From contig NZ_AUFQ01000009.1 of NCBI RefSeq assembly GCF_000426585.1, forward strand, positions 62,001 through 126,000: DNA of 64,000 nucleotides. Direction: 5' to 3'. This document shows positions 1 to 8,491 of the stretch, one piece after another. A model generated the notes under the pieces. The model was not told the origin of the DNA. It was given only the letters and a program-made list of their open reading frames with translations, and did not search any database. How positions within the stretch are numbered: the first letter of the stretch is position 1; each line of letters starts with the position of its first letter. A program made the translations under genes and the position numbers. Origin of the DNA: Segatella baroniae DSM 16972 = JCM 13447 (GTDB lineage Bacteria > Bacteroidota > Bacteroidia > Bacteroidales > Bacteroidaceae).

Positions 1-647
1 CCCTTGCCCGTCTTATGCTGCATATACCCCACCAGCTTCTTCTCGTTGGTGAAGTGCGCCGCCAGTTCTTCCGCACTGGTCAGCATGCCGCCGCTGTTGT
101 CGCGGATGTCGACAATCAGCGCGTTGCAAGCCAGAAACTCGTTCAGGATGTTCGTGATGCTGCTGTTGCCGAACTCGCGCTGAAACGTAGTACAACGCAG
201 GTAGCCCACATTGTCGTCCAACACCCGATACTTCATGCCCCCTGCTATCTTGTAGTCCGTTCCCAGGTATTTTCTTATCAAAGTGTCGGAAATGTTGCTC
301 GGATAGTTCTCGTGGAAACTCCAGTTGCGGGCTATGTCGAAACTTGAATATAGGTTTACATGACCGTCGCGCAATTCCTTCAGCATGTTGCCCAGCACTT
401 CAAACAGCTGGGCCTGCGTCATGTCATCGCTGATTTGCGGGCTGTAGCGTTTGTAGACATCATCCCAGTCGAGTCCATATTGCTCCGCCTTGTAGTCGAA
501 AAAGCTGTAACGCTCGTCGATGATGCGCCACAAGGCCTCGAAGTTGCCTCTCGGATTGTCGGCATACTGCTCCACGTCCACACAACTGCCGAGCAACGGC
601 AGCAACATGCAGAGGGCAATGCCAAGCGTCTTCCTAATTCTTCTCAT
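1..647 (-). CDS. S41 family peptidase, C-terminus cut by window edge
   Basis: N-terminal 215 residues of a probable S41 (C-terminal-processing/tricorn-type) serine protease; the catalytic Ser/Lys part lies outside the window. It opens with a lipoprotein signal ending LLPLLGSC (Cys about residue 22). A helical region follows (FEALWRIIDERYSFFDYK), then LKELRDGHVNLYS and YLRCTTF, and then LIVDIRDNSGG, the strand before the catalytic site in this family. The ATG at 647 is preceded by AAGGAG. It lies 14 bp after the DUF3316 gene, so it is probably the last gene of the parC operon. Likely anchored in the cell envelope. Family call fairly sure, substrate unknown. Confidence 0.8.
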   Translation of the reverse strand, partial: MRRIRKTLGIALCMLLPLLGSCVDVEQYADNPRGNFEALWRIIDERYSFFDYKAEQYGLDWDDVYKRYSPQISDDMTQAQLFEVLGNMLKELRDGHVNLYSSFDIARNWSFHENYPSNISDTLIRKYLGTDYKIAGGMKYRVLDDNVGYLRCTTFQREFGNSSITNILNEFLACNALIVDIRDNSGGMLTSAEELAAHFTNEKKLVGYMQHKTGK

Positions 648-661
648 GGAAACTCCTTTTT

Positions 662-1471
662 TTAAAGCACCACTCCCAGCACGATGGCCCTGGAATAGAC
701 GTGCTGTTTCAGATGGTTGACCCGCGCCTGCTGAAAATCGCCCAAGTAACCGACGCGGAAAAGATGGCTTCCAAGGCTGAAATCGATGGTCAACAAGTGG
801 CTCAAAGAGGGCATATTGCCGGGCCAAATGCCCACGATATTGTGGTCATAGTCGCCCTTTGAGAAAATTTCATAATACGACTGGCCATAGTTGGGTGAGA
901 ACATCAGTCCGACGAGCGGCACATTCAGCTCATACCTTAACAGATAGCGGCGGCTGCCAAGGCGCAGCTTGTATTGAACCGAGGCATTGGGCGACAGATG
1001 TATGGCCGCCCTGGCCTGTGCCGGATTGTTGCTGTTGCGGGTGTTGTAGATGAATCCCAATGTCATTTCGGCCATCAGACCGGCCTTGACGTTGACGTCA
1101 CCGCGCTGCAAGTCCCAGTTGTAGTGACGCCCATAGCCGAAGTTGTAGGCCCCGGCCATCTCCCGGCCATCCCCCGAGCGGTTGTCGGCATAGGTGAGGC
1201 TGCCGCGATTGACGACCTGTGTCGACCAGTGCCGGCCTTCCTTTCGATAAGTGGTGTGTGACAGATAGCTTATTTCGGGCCCGGTATATATCTCGGGCGA
1301 GAGATAAGTGTCCAGGATATTGCTGCGTCCGAAGCCCAACATGCGGGCCGTGACGGACTGCTTGGGGTTCGGCTCCACGATGTAGATGGTGTCGTGGACG
1401 ACGGTTTGTCCCCAGGCTTCCACCGCGCAGGCTGCCAACAACAGGACACCGATGATGTTTCGGATACACAT
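662..1471 (-). CDS. DUF3316-type outer-membrane protein
   Basis: 269-residue secreted protein with a signal peptide (MCIRNIIGVLLLAACAVEAWGQ). The rest is rich in short alternating aromatic/hydrophobic strands (YLSHTTYR, RYLLRYELNVPLVGLMFSP, HLFRVGYLGDF), as in an outer-membrane beta-barrel. Length, start and the near-terminal FRVGYLGDFQQARVNHL segment fit the Bacteroidetes family DUF3316, whose function is unknown. It starts 13 bp after the parC stop and ends 14 bp before the S41 protease start, so the three genes are probably one transcript. The link to parC is positional only. Confidence 0.72.
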   Translation of the reverse strand: MCIRNIIGVLLLAACAVEAWGQTVVHDTIYIVEPNPKQSVTARMLGFGRSNILDTYLSPEIYTGPEISYLSHTTYRKEGRHWSTQVVNRGSLTYADNRSGDGREMAGAYNFGYGRHYNWDLQRGDVNVKAGLMAEMTLGFIYNTRNSNNPAQARAAIHLSPNASVQYKLRLGSRRYLLRYELNVPLVGLMFSPNYGQSYYEIFSKGDYDHNIVGIWPGNMPSLSHLLTIDFSLGSHLFRVGYLGDFQQARVNHLKQHVYSRAIVLGVVL

Positions 1472-1484
1472 GGCTTGAAAAGTG

Positions 1485-4187
1485 TTATTTAAGATCTTCT
1501 TCGGAGAACAGGTTCAGCTGCCCCGTCATTTCGTCAATCACCTGCTGTTCGCTCTTGCCCTTGTCGGGGTCGAGGTTCTCCGGCTCGCTCTCTTCAGGCT
1601 GAGTGTCGTCGTCCTGTTCCGGTTCGGGGAAGCGCAGCGGCTCCAATTCCTCCACCTTGGCCAGTTCCCAATTCGTCAACCGCTTGCCTTTGGCCTTGAA
1701 ACTCTTTTGCCCGATGAACTGCTCGGCGTCGATTTCCTCCGCAGGTCTCACCGCGTCGACTCCTCCATAGATTACCCTGATGCGTGGATAGGGTGTGTCG
1801 GTCAGCAGCAACAGTACCGAATTGGGGTTCTCGCCGATGAAGTTTTGGTGGCGCTTCGTAGCGTCCAGCGTGAATCGTTTGATGTAGGGCAGTCCGTTGT
1901 TGTCGGCGTCGTAGAGGACGGCCGTCCACACCTTGTGCTCATCCCACTTCTCTATGCGCATCATGTTGTCCTCATAATGATTGTTCGCATCGAAGTTGGT
2001 CACGTAGAAATCGCCACCCGGCAGAATGACGAGAATCTGGTCTTCGTCGTAGAACTCGCCGAGGAAACGGCCGTGTTCGTCGTAATTGATGCGGTTCACG
2101 TCGGGGTCGAACCACACCTTGCGGCCTCCCAGCGTGCTGTGTCCATGGCTCTTCAGACCGATGCGGTGGATGGGACGCTTCGTCAGAATCACGCCTTGGG
2201 CGCTGCGTCCCTTGATATTGACGGTGCTGAAGTCGCGATCCATGAAGATACTTTGCCGTTTCTTCTGCGGATCGTTCTCCAAAGTCACCTTGATGACTTC
2301 GGCTTCGCCGTTCGGATTGGCCGTGAAGTAGACAACCTTGGAGCCAGGCGTTCCCTTCGTCAAGTCGTATTCGCGGTCGCGGGTGATGGCCGACACGTTG
2401 AAACGCTTGATGTAGTAGAAGCCCTGCTTGCCGTCGCGATACACCACATTGTAAATCGTCCGGCGGTCGTTGCGCTTGAACACCTGCAGATGGATGATGT
2501 TCTTGCCCACGAATATCTTGTCGGCCACCTTGATGACCTTGAAAACACCATTGCGGTAGAAGATGATCACGTCGTCGATGTCGGAGCAGTTGCAGACAAA
2601 CTCGTCCTTTTTCAATCCCGTGCCGATGAATCCTTCCTGGCGGTTGATGTAGAGTTTCTCGTTGGCCTCCACCACCTTGGTGGCCTCAATCGTGTCGAAC
2701 GACCTGATTTCCGTCCGACGCGGATGGTCCTTGCCATACTTGTTCTGAATGAATTCAAACCAGTGGATGGTGACATCCGTCATGTGCGCCAGGTCGTTGT
2801 CTATCTCCTTGATTTCCGCATTCATGCGGGCTATCAGCTCGTCGGCCTTGTCCTTGCTGAATTTCAGGATGCGTTGCATCTTGATTTCCATGAGCCGCAG
2901 AATGTCGTCGCGCGTCACCTCCCGGATGAAGTCGGGCTTGTAAGGTTCCAGCCTACTGTCGATATGCTTCACGACGGTGTCCATGTCCTTGGCCTCCTCG
3001 AATTTCTTATCCTTATAAATGCGTTCTTCGATGAAGATACGTTCGAGCGAAGCGAAGAAAAGTTGCTCCAGCAGTTCGTCTTTTCTTATCTGCAATTCCT
3101 TGCGTAGCAGGCCCATCGTGCAATCCACGCTGTGACGCAACACGTCGCCCACCGCCAGGAAGCAGGGTTTGTTGTCCTCTATGACGCAGCAGTTGGGCGA
3201 AATGTTGATTTCGCAGTCGCTGAACGCGTAGAGCGCGTCTATCGTCTTGTCCGACGAAACGCCCGGAGCCAGGTGTACCAGAATCTCCACTTCGGCCGCG
3301 GTGTTGTCTTCTATCTTCTTGGCTTTGATTTTTCCTTTCTCCACCGCCTTGGTAATCGAGTCGATCAGCGTGGCCGTGGTCTTGCTGAATGGTATCTCCT
3401 TGATGACGAGCGTCTTGTTGTCGAGTTTCTCTATCTTGGCCCTCACCTTCAACACGCCGCCCCGCTGTCCGTCGTTATACTTGCTGGCGTCGATACTTCC
3501 GCCCGTGGGGAAGTCGGGGTAGAGTTGGAAGTCCTCGCCCCGCAGGTAATGGATGGCGGCTTCACAAATCTCGTTGAGGTTGTTGGGCAATATCTTGCTG
3601 CTCAGTCCCACGGCGATACCTTCCGCTCCTTGGGCCAAAAGCAGTGGGAATTTGGCCGGCAACGTGATGGGTTCCTTGTTGCGCCCGTCGTAGGACAGCT
3701 GCCAGTCGGTGGTCTTGGGATTGAAAACCACGTCGAGCGCGAACTTCGACAGCCGGGCCTCGATGTAGCGGGGAGCGGCTGCCCGGTCGCCCGTGAGGAT
3801 GTTGCCCCAGTTGCCTTGGCAGTCGATGAGCAGGTCTTTCTGTCCCATCTGCACGAGCGCGTCGCCGATGGAGGCGTCGCCGTGGGGATGAAACTGCATC
3901 GTGTGCCCCACGATGTTGGCCACCTTATTGTATCGGCCGTCGTCCATGCGCTTCATCGAGTGAAGAATGCGCCGCTGCACGGGTTTCAGTCCATCCTCGA
4001 TATGGGGCACGGCGCGTTCCAATATCACGTAGGAGGCATAGTCCAGAAACCAGTTCTGGTACATGCCGCTCAGGTGGTGTACGGCCGAAGCGTCAAACCT
4101 GTTGGCTGGTTTGTAGTCGCTGTGGGTTTCGGCAGCGGTTTCTTCCTCTTTGCTTTCCAGCTCGTTGTCAATTATCTCGTCGTCCAT
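1485..4187 (-). CDS. parC: DNA topoisomerase IV subunit A
   Basis: 900-residue type IIA topoisomerase A subunit; cuts and rejoins duplex DNA to decatenate chromosomes, working with ParE, which is not in this window. The acidic N-terminus (1-30) precedes the winged-helix domain with HPHGDASIGD (100-109) and the catalytic tyrosine in AAAPRYIEAR (Tyr141). A coiled-coil tower follows at about 360-470, then a beta-pinwheel C-terminal domain at about 500-830 and an acidic tail. ParC rather than GyrA is favoured because QGNWGNI replaces the GyrA form QGNFGS and no GyrA-box (QRRGGKG) is seen. The position matching E. coli GyrA Ser83 is Ala105. A -7-like CAAAGATA (reverse TATCTTTG) lies at 4222-4229, without a well-spaced -33 box. 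Confidence 0.93.
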   Translation of the reverse strand: MDDEIIDNELESKEEETAAETHSDYKPANRFDASAVHHLSGMYQNWFLDYASYVILERAVPHIEDGLKPVQRRILHSMKRMDDGRYNKVANIVGHTMQFHPHGDASIGDALVQMGQKDLLIDCQGNWGNILTGDRAAAPRYIEARLSKFALDVVFNPKTTDWQLSYDGRNKEPITLPAKFPLLLAQGAEGIAVGLSSKILPNNLNEICEAAIHYLRGEDFQLYPDFPTGGSIDASKYNDGQRGGVLKVRAKIEKLDNKTLVIKEIPFSKTTATLIDSITKAVEKGKIKAKKIEDNTAAEVEILVHLAPGVSSDKTIDALYAFSDCEINISPNCCVIEDNKPCFLAVGDVLRHSVDCTMGLLRKELQIRKDELLEQLFFASLERIFIEERIYKDKKFEEAKDMDTVVKHIDSRLEPYKPDFIREVTRDDILRLMEIKMQRILKFSKDKADELIARMNAEIKEIDNDLAHMTDVTIHWFEFIQNKYGKDHPRRTEIRSFDTIEATKVVEANEKLYINRQEGFIGTGLKKDEFVCNCSDIDDVIIFYRNGVFKVIKVADKIFVGKNIIHLQVFKRNDRRTIYNVVYRDGKQGFYYIKRFNVSAITRDREYDLTKGTPGSKVVYFTANPNGEAEVIKVTLENDPQKKRQSIFMDRDFSTVNIKGRSAQGVILTKRPIHRIGLKSHGHSTLGGRKVWFDPDVNRINYDEHGRFLGEFYDEDQILVILPGGDFYVTNFDANNHYEDNMMRIEKWDEHKVWTAVLYDADNNGLPYIKRFTLDATKRHQNFIGENPNSVLLLLTDTPYPRIRVIYGGVDAVRPAEEIDAEQFIGQKSFKAKGKRLTNWELAKVEELEPLRFPEPEQDDDTQPEESEPENLDPDKGKSEQQVIDEMTGQLNLFSEEDLK

Positions 4188-4342
4188 AAGAAAAAGAATC
4201 GTAGTAATTATGCAATTTCTGCAAAGATACGCTTTTTTATTTACAAAGGCATTGCTTTAATGTTTGTTAAATAAAAGTTGCGACCAAGGTCTTTTCGCGC
4301 ATTTCCTACTTTTGGGTAACTATCAAAGCTTTGCGTGCCTTC

Positions 4343-4373
4343 TTGTGGCGGCAGTTCTTATACGCTACCTTTG
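4343..4373 (+). promoter_or_regulatory. Bacteroidetes-type promoter before the Sir2 remnant
   Basis: TTG (4343-4345), 20 bases, then TACCTTTG (4366-4373) match the Bacteroidetes -33/-7 form. It sits 46 bp before the ATG of the decayed Sir2-like gene, so the promoter seems to have outlived the gene. Confidence 0.55.
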
Positions 4374-4418
4374 CATTGTCAAACAGAAACAGCAACAACT
4401 GATAAAAAACGAATAACA

Positions 4419-4767
4419 ATGGAAAAGAAAACATTTCAATCAGAAAATGAGAACGTGAAAGATTGCCGAGCACTAGGATGTTACGGCATTACCGACCTCT
4501 ATTCGTCCTCATTCCACCCTTTCCCTACCGAAGAAGAGCGGTGGGCATATTGGGCAAGGCACAAAACTATACCATAAATTGCGACAACTTGTGGCGGAAA
4601 AAGACCACTTCGTGTTAACCACCAATGTCGACGCGCAGTTCGAGAAATCGGGCTTTGCCCCGACCCACGTCTTTGCCACGCAGGGCGATTACGCCTATCT
4701 GCAAGCTCGGAGCGGCAACCCACAAACGCTTGTCTACAACGAGCAGTGGGTGGAAGAGAGCGTGTAA
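4419..4767 (+). pseudogene. Decayed Sir2-like (macrodomain-associated) deacetylase gene
   Basis: Two adjoining frames carry collinear pieces of a Sir2-like NAD-dependent hydrolase. The first (from ATG 4419) has YGITDLYSSSFHPFPTEEE and RWAYWARHK and stops at 4577. The second, shifted by one frame, continues LYHKLRQLVAEKDHFVLTTN, VDAQFEKSGF and FATQGDYAYLQ to a stop at 4767. Three things are missing against the roughly 280-residue family: the N-terminal Rossmann GAGxS segment, about ten residues at the frame junction, and the zinc/C-terminal half. An intact gene would act on ADP-ribosylated or acylated proteins; this one cannot. Family recognised from memory of Bacteroides homologues. Confidence 0.75.
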
Positions 4768-4818
4768 AGTAAACTGTGTCAGGTCGGTTCATAGGGCATA
4801 GCCTCGGCGCAGTGCGCA

Positions 4819-4836
4819 CTACCGCCAAGGCGGTAG
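4819..4836. repeat. Palindrome CTACCGCCAAGGCGGTAG
   Basis: 18-bp palindrome apart from its AA centre. Its core ACCGCC(AA/TT)GGCGGT recurs at 5413-5426 and 43914-43927, so it belongs to a dispersed repeat family. Confidence 0.75.
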
Positions 4837-4894
4837 CGTGATTCCTCACGCCACTACGGCTCACGCCATTCGCAGAGACGGAAAATCGTGGCTC

Positions 4895-5370
4895 GGGAAA
4901 CGCCAAAACAAAACATTTGTAAAATTCCGAGGTTCGGAAAACGTCAAAACATAACGTGTGTTAAATTCCAAGGTTCGGAAAACGTCAAAACAAAACTTTT
5001 GTAACCCCCCCGAAGCTCGGAAAACGTCAAAACAAAACTTTTGTAAAATTCCGAAGCTCGGAAAACACCAAAACAAAACTTTTGTAAAATTCCGAGGCTG
5101 GGAAAACGTCAAAACAAAATATTTGTAAAATTCCGCGGCCCGGGAAACGTCAAAACAAACGGCGGCGGACTTTCCGCGGCCCGGGAAACGTCAAAACAAA
5201 TGGCGGCGGACTTTCCGCGGCCCGGGAAACGTCAAAACAAACGGCGGCGGACTTTCCGCGGCCCGGGAAACGCCAAAACAAACGGCGGCGGACTTTCCGA
5301 GGCTCGGGAAACGCCAAAACAAACGGCGGCAGACTTTCCGAGGCTCGGGAAACGCCAAAACAAACGGCGG
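4895..5370. repeat. 41-bp tandem repeat array, 11 full copies plus a partial
   Basis: Units start GGRAAACGYCAAAACAAA. Unit 3 is 42 bp and the rest 41 bp, which gives exactly the 452 bp from 4895 to the start of the partial twelfth unit at 5347. Units 1-6 carry an AT-rich centre (ACTTTTGTAAAATTCC). Units 7-11 carry a GC-rich centre (CGGCGGCGGACTTTCC). Because 41 is not a multiple of three, open frames run through it in shifting registers; no protein is supported. Confidence 0.93.
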
Positions 5371-5397
5371 GACGGCAAAAAAACGAAGGCAGCCTGG

Positions 5398-5429
5398 CCT
5401 CTAAAAAGGCCAACCGCCAAGGCGGTAGT
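5398..5429. repeat. Dispersed palindromic repeat, copy 1
   Basis: CCTCTAAAAAGGCCAACC followed by the palindrome ACCGCCAAGGCGGT. The same sequence in reverse orientation occurs at 43912-43942 with one difference over about 31 bases. Confidence 0.8.
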
Positions 5430-5472
5430 GTGCAGTGCACCAAGGCTATCGAGATGGCCACGAAGCCCGAGC

Positions 5473-7149
5473 TTACAAAGTAATCACAAAGGCGCCGCCG
5501 ACCACGAGGCTCGAAATGCTCTTTCTTTGTTTATAGATGTTGGTCTGGATATACTTGTCGGGATGCGCCACAGGCTCGCCCTCGAAGGTGAGTTTGCGTG
5601 CCGCCTCGCGGATGAAAGCGGCCGGCGTATGCCTGACCGTGTAGCTTCGGCGCGTGAAATCGTAGTCCACAAACATCTTCCAGGCCATCATCGACCGATG
5701 GGCGAAGGTCAGCGACAGGCCCGTGCCGAAGCAGAAGGTGCGATTTCCCTCCACGCTCAGAAAGTTCCAGGTGGCCGAATAGGGCTTCCCGTTGGCCGAA
5801 ACGTCGCCCAGCACCTCGTAAGCCAGGATGCGCCGGTGGCCATCTGCCTCGACCGAAACGTCGATGTCGCGCTGTCGTCCCTTCACTTCCGCATTGATGT
5901 CAAGGCCCCGCAGGTAGTTTCTTCCTATCAACAACTTGGTTCCGAGAGCCATGCTCGCGCTGAAGGGATAGCTGAAATAGGCTCCGCCGCTGACGCTGAA
6001 CTCCGACAATTGGTCGGACATCACGTGCAAGGTGTAGCTGTCCATGAAGCCTTTCAGCTGCGGAGCGAAGAGCGCCAAGTCGGTAAAGGGACTTTGGGTG
6101 AAGTCATTCCAGTTCCTCACCTTTCGACAGGCGCCGCGCATCCGGCCGCCGATTCCAACATAAGGGTTGAAGAACCAAGCTCCTTCCACGCCCACGACCG
6201 TAGCCTTGGAAAGCCGCAGTTTCCTCACGTTCACATCTTCGTAATACTCCTGAAGGTCGGGATTGTCCTTGGTCAAGTCAAGCGACTGGCTCCCCACCCC
6301 CAGGCCCATCTGCACGTTGAAGAACGACGGGTGGCGTATCAAATCTGTGGAATTGAGTCGATAAGGCAGCTGAAGCCCTCGGTTCTTGAACAACAGGTCG
6401 GCCATCGTATAGCCCAGTTCCGTGGACAAAATGCCCAGTCCCGCCCCGGCAAAGGTGTCGCTCACCCAATGCCGATTGTTGAGAACGCGCATGCAACCCG
6501 TAGCCGTGGCCAGCGTATAGCCTATCAGACTGTACCACGGACTGCGTGTGAGTCCGTATTCCTTGTGCAGGATGGTGGCCGCCGCAAAGGCTGTCGCCGT
6601 GTGGCCGGACGGAAAGGAGTTGCGCGTCGTGCCGTCGGGGCGCAGTTCCCTGGCTGAATATTTCATGCTGTTGACCAGCGTCGCCATCACGGCAAACGAC
6701 AGTGCCGAACTGACGGCATAGCGTCCCATCCCGCTGCGTCCCTTGACGCCGGCCAACTTGAGTGCCGTGGTCAGGCCGAAGGGCGCGTATTGTGAATAAT
6801 TGTCCGTGGTATTGTGGAAGTTGTACTGGAATTTGTTGCGCAGGCTACGCACGCTTTTCCGGTCTCTCTGGATGGCCAAGCCCGCCGCCACCCACGGAAT
6901 GCCGGCCCAGGAGGCCTCCTGCCGGAGCGCGATGTCGATCGGCGACAGCCGCTTTGCGGTCTCGTCATGCCCGTCCGCCCACGCCGTGTCGTTCTGAAGG
7001 CCGAGGGTGTCGTGTGCGGCATGTCGAGTCCGCATGGAATCAACGTCATAAGAAACGGAATCAACCTTATGTAAAGACACGGAATCCTGACACCGACATC
7101 GGTCGGCACCCACCATGAAAAGCAAAACGCACAGCAGTCGCAATCTCAT
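5473..7149 (-). CDS. PAP2 phosphatase fused to an outer-membrane beta-barrel-like domain
   Basis: 558-residue exported protein. After the signal peptide, a PAP2 (type-2 phosphatidic acid phosphatase) domain spans about 75-270. It has all three motifs: K163-x6-R170-P171 (KYSARELRP), P180-S-G-H183, and R221-x5-H227-x3-D231 (RVLNNRHWVSD). Two histidines and the Asp form the phosphate-transfer site for lipid phosphates or pyrophosphates. Residues 280-558 are beta-rich with alternating strands, like a barrel or surface domain. The start at 7149 is chosen over 7185 because AAGGA lies six bases upstream and a signal peptide follows directly. Substrate unknown; undecaprenyl-PP or lipid A phosphate are possibilities. 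Confidence 0.83.
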   Translation of the reverse strand: MRLRLLCVLLFMVGADRCRCQDSVSLHKVDSVSYDVDSMRTRHAAHDTLGLQNDTAWADGHDETAKRLSPIDIALRQEASWAGIPWVAAGLAIQRDRKSVRSLRNKFQYNFHNTTDNYSQYAPFGLTTALKLAGVKGRSGMGRYAVSSALSFAVMATLVNSMKYSARELRPDGTTRNSFPSGHTATAFAAATILHKEYGLTRSPWYSLIGYTLATATGCMRVLNNRHWVSDTFAGAGLGILSTELGYTMADLLFKNRGLQLPYRLNSTDLIRHPSFFNVQMGLGVGSQSLDLTKDNPDLQEYYEDVNVRKLRLSKATVVGVEGAWFFNPYVGIGGRMRGACRKVRNWNDFTQSPFTDLALFAPQLKGFMDSYTLHVMSDQLSEFSVSGGAYFSYPFSASMALGTKLLIGRNYLRGLDINAEVKGRQRDIDVSVEADGHRRILAYEVLGDVSANGKPYSATWNFLSVEGNRTFCFGTGLSLTFAHRSMMAWKMFVDYDFTRRSYTVRHTPAAFIREAARKLTFEGEPVAHPDKYIQTNIYKQRKSISSLVVGGAFVITL

Positions 7150-7210
7150 CGTTCCTTGCAGGATGGTTAGACTATTCAGAAACAAATCTCTCTATCACAT
7201 TCCTATTTAT

Positions 7211-8047
7211 TTATTCTTTCTTTTTCTTATTCTTCAATGCTTTCCTTTGTTCGCTTGCCAATCTGCGTTCCACCACCTTGACATCCTCAGCTGGGGGAAG
7301 GTTCTCAGGCACTATACCCCGTTCCATAAGCATTTGACGGACAGCCGCATTATTATCAACATGCTCTTTTGCGATGCTTGTTTCTCCATGCAAATCTTTG
7401 GTCTGAACATTCACACTTGTCATTTCAGCTGCAAAATCCTTTGCTTTTATACTGATAGTAGGAAGAAAGTCTGCCAAAGGACGCTTTTCTGGTATTCCCA
7501 TACGCCGCTTCAACATAGCGGTATTCAATCGGAATAGCGCTTGGTCGCCCTTAGAACGTATCACAGCAAAGCTTCTATCGTTGATTCCACGCTCATATAA
7601 TACTCCTGAAAGTTTACGTTCCGTTTCTTGTAGCTTTGCACGTGCCTTCACTCGCTCCATGTCAATAAGTCGTTGCTCTATAAGTTCTGCGCGACGTGTT
7701 TGTACTGCAAAATAGGTCTGGGCAAATGCTATCTGCGGCTTACGTGGGTCGCCATTCTGGGCAACAAGATAGCAAGCATAACGTGTAAGCATGATATCAT
7801 CTATTTGACGTTCGGCACCAGAACCTATAACAACCATTTTATTGACGTCGATAAAATGGTCTTCTATGTTCTGCCCTACATTGGAACATGCTTCTTTGGC
7901 CTTTGTCACTACTTTAATGAAGTTTTGCCAAAGTTTATACCCCAACAACGAGCACAAATCTCTCGCACTCCAACATTCCACATCATTAAGTACACATGAG
8001 GCTTGTTCAAACTGTAAAAACAATGACTGTATCTCTTCTCTTTTCAT
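7211..8047 (-). CDS. dinD: DNA damage-inducible protein D-like
   Basis: 278 residues, close to E. coli DinD (274), a RecA-filament-interacting SOS protein. The N-terminal BRO-like domain reads [19 protein letters not shown], then the middle [18 protein letters not shown] and [17 protein letters not shown] long helical segment follows ([14 protein letters not shown]), then [20 protein letters not shown]. The ATG at 8047 is taken over an upstream TTG at 8077. It looks clearly more AT-rich than its neighbours and lies just past the 3' end of tRNA-Leu, which hints at acquired DNA. I could not identify an SOS operator upstream, so regulation is unknown. Confidence 0.85.
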   Translation of the reverse strand: MKREEIQSLFLQFEQASCVLNDVECWSARDLCSLLGYKLWQNFIKVVTKAKEACSNVGQNIEDHFIDVNKMVVIGSGAERQIDDIMLTRYACYLVAQNGDPRKPQIAFAQTYFAVQTRRAELIEQRLIDMERVKARAKLQETERKLSGVLYERGINDRSFAVIRSKGDQALFRLNTAMLKRRMGIPEKRPLADFLPTISIKAKDFAAEMTSVNVQTKDLHGETSIAKEHVDNNAAVRQMLMERGIVPENLPPAEDVKVVERRLASEQRKALKNKKKKE

Positions 8048-8306
8048 TTCTTCTTTAAATTCTTCAAACCGTAACAAGGCTTTTCGTCAACATCTAAGTT
8101 TTTACTCGTCAGACATCACTTAGACTTGTTGTCCTCCATGTCGTTTATGTTGTCAAATAGTTTGGAAGCACAAAGTCAACAACTTTTCATCGGGATAACG
8201 AACAGTGATAATTGTATATTGTGTCAATTCATGTTTTCCGTGTTTAAAAGATGACAATGTGACTGACAACGAATCATGTCGGCAAGATATTGGCAGTTTC
8301 ATGAAC

Positions 8307-8350
8307 GCAAAAATCCAAACAATTGGTACGCCAATTCGTTTGGATTTTGC
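8307..8350 (-). terminator. Long stem-loop after tRNA-Leu
   Basis: Two 20-base arms (8307-8326 and 8331-8350) pair with only two single-base bulges around the loop TACG. It begins 5 bp past the tRNA 3' end and probably terminates the tRNA transcript. Confidence 0.7.
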
Positions 8351-8355
8351 ATGCG

Positions 8356-8437
8356 TGCGCCTGACAGGACTCGAACCTGCACAGCGTGAACCACCAGATC
8401 CTAAGTCTGGCGCGTCTACCAATTCCGCCACAGGCGC
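8356..8437 (-). tRNA. tRNA-Leu (anticodon UAG)
   Basis: 82-nt class II tRNA on the minus strand. Acceptor GCGCCTG pairs with CAGGCGC, with A as discriminator. The D-arm includes AATTGGTAGAC. The anticodon stem CCAGA/TCTGG frames the loop CTTAGGA, giving anticodon TAG. A long variable arm follows, then a T-arm with GGTTCGAGTCC. The 3' CCA is not encoded. Upstream of rsmA in transcription order is nothing tRNA-related; the tRNA stands alone. Confidence 0.95.
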
Positions 8438-8491
8438 ATGACGGGTGCAAAATTAATGCTTTTCCGGGGAACCGCAAAATAAAACAAGTGT

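Larger units (their letters stand above)
4768..5472. other. Gene-free stretch holding repeats
   Basis: No credible gene between the Sir2 remnant and the PAP2 gene. It holds a palindrome (4819-4836), the 41-bp tandem array (4895-5370) and a copy of a dispersed palindromic repeat (5398-5429). Open frames here on both strands come from the repeats. Confidence 0.8.

Noticed and set aside
1482..3107. 541-codon plus-strand open frame
   Set aside because: Antisense to parC, whose protein is unmistakable; the open frame reflects GC-rich codon use.
4895..5370. CRISPR array
   Set aside because: Units are head-to-tail with no unique spacers, and no cas genes are present. The 22-bp arrays fail for the same reason.
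4861..5461. Repeat-protein-like frames (FCFDVFR-type repeats) on the minus strand
   Set aside because: They come from the 41-bp DNA repeat. The unit is not a multiple of three, so the peptide changes register every unit and no start or ribosome site supports translation.
5200..6657. 485-codon open frame on the plus strand
   Set aside because: It begins in the 41-bp repeats and runs antisense to the PAP2 gene; its sequence shows no family features.
8153..8431. Frame starting MAELVDAPDLGSG on the minus strand
   Set aside because: A translation of tRNA-Leu, a familiar artefact.
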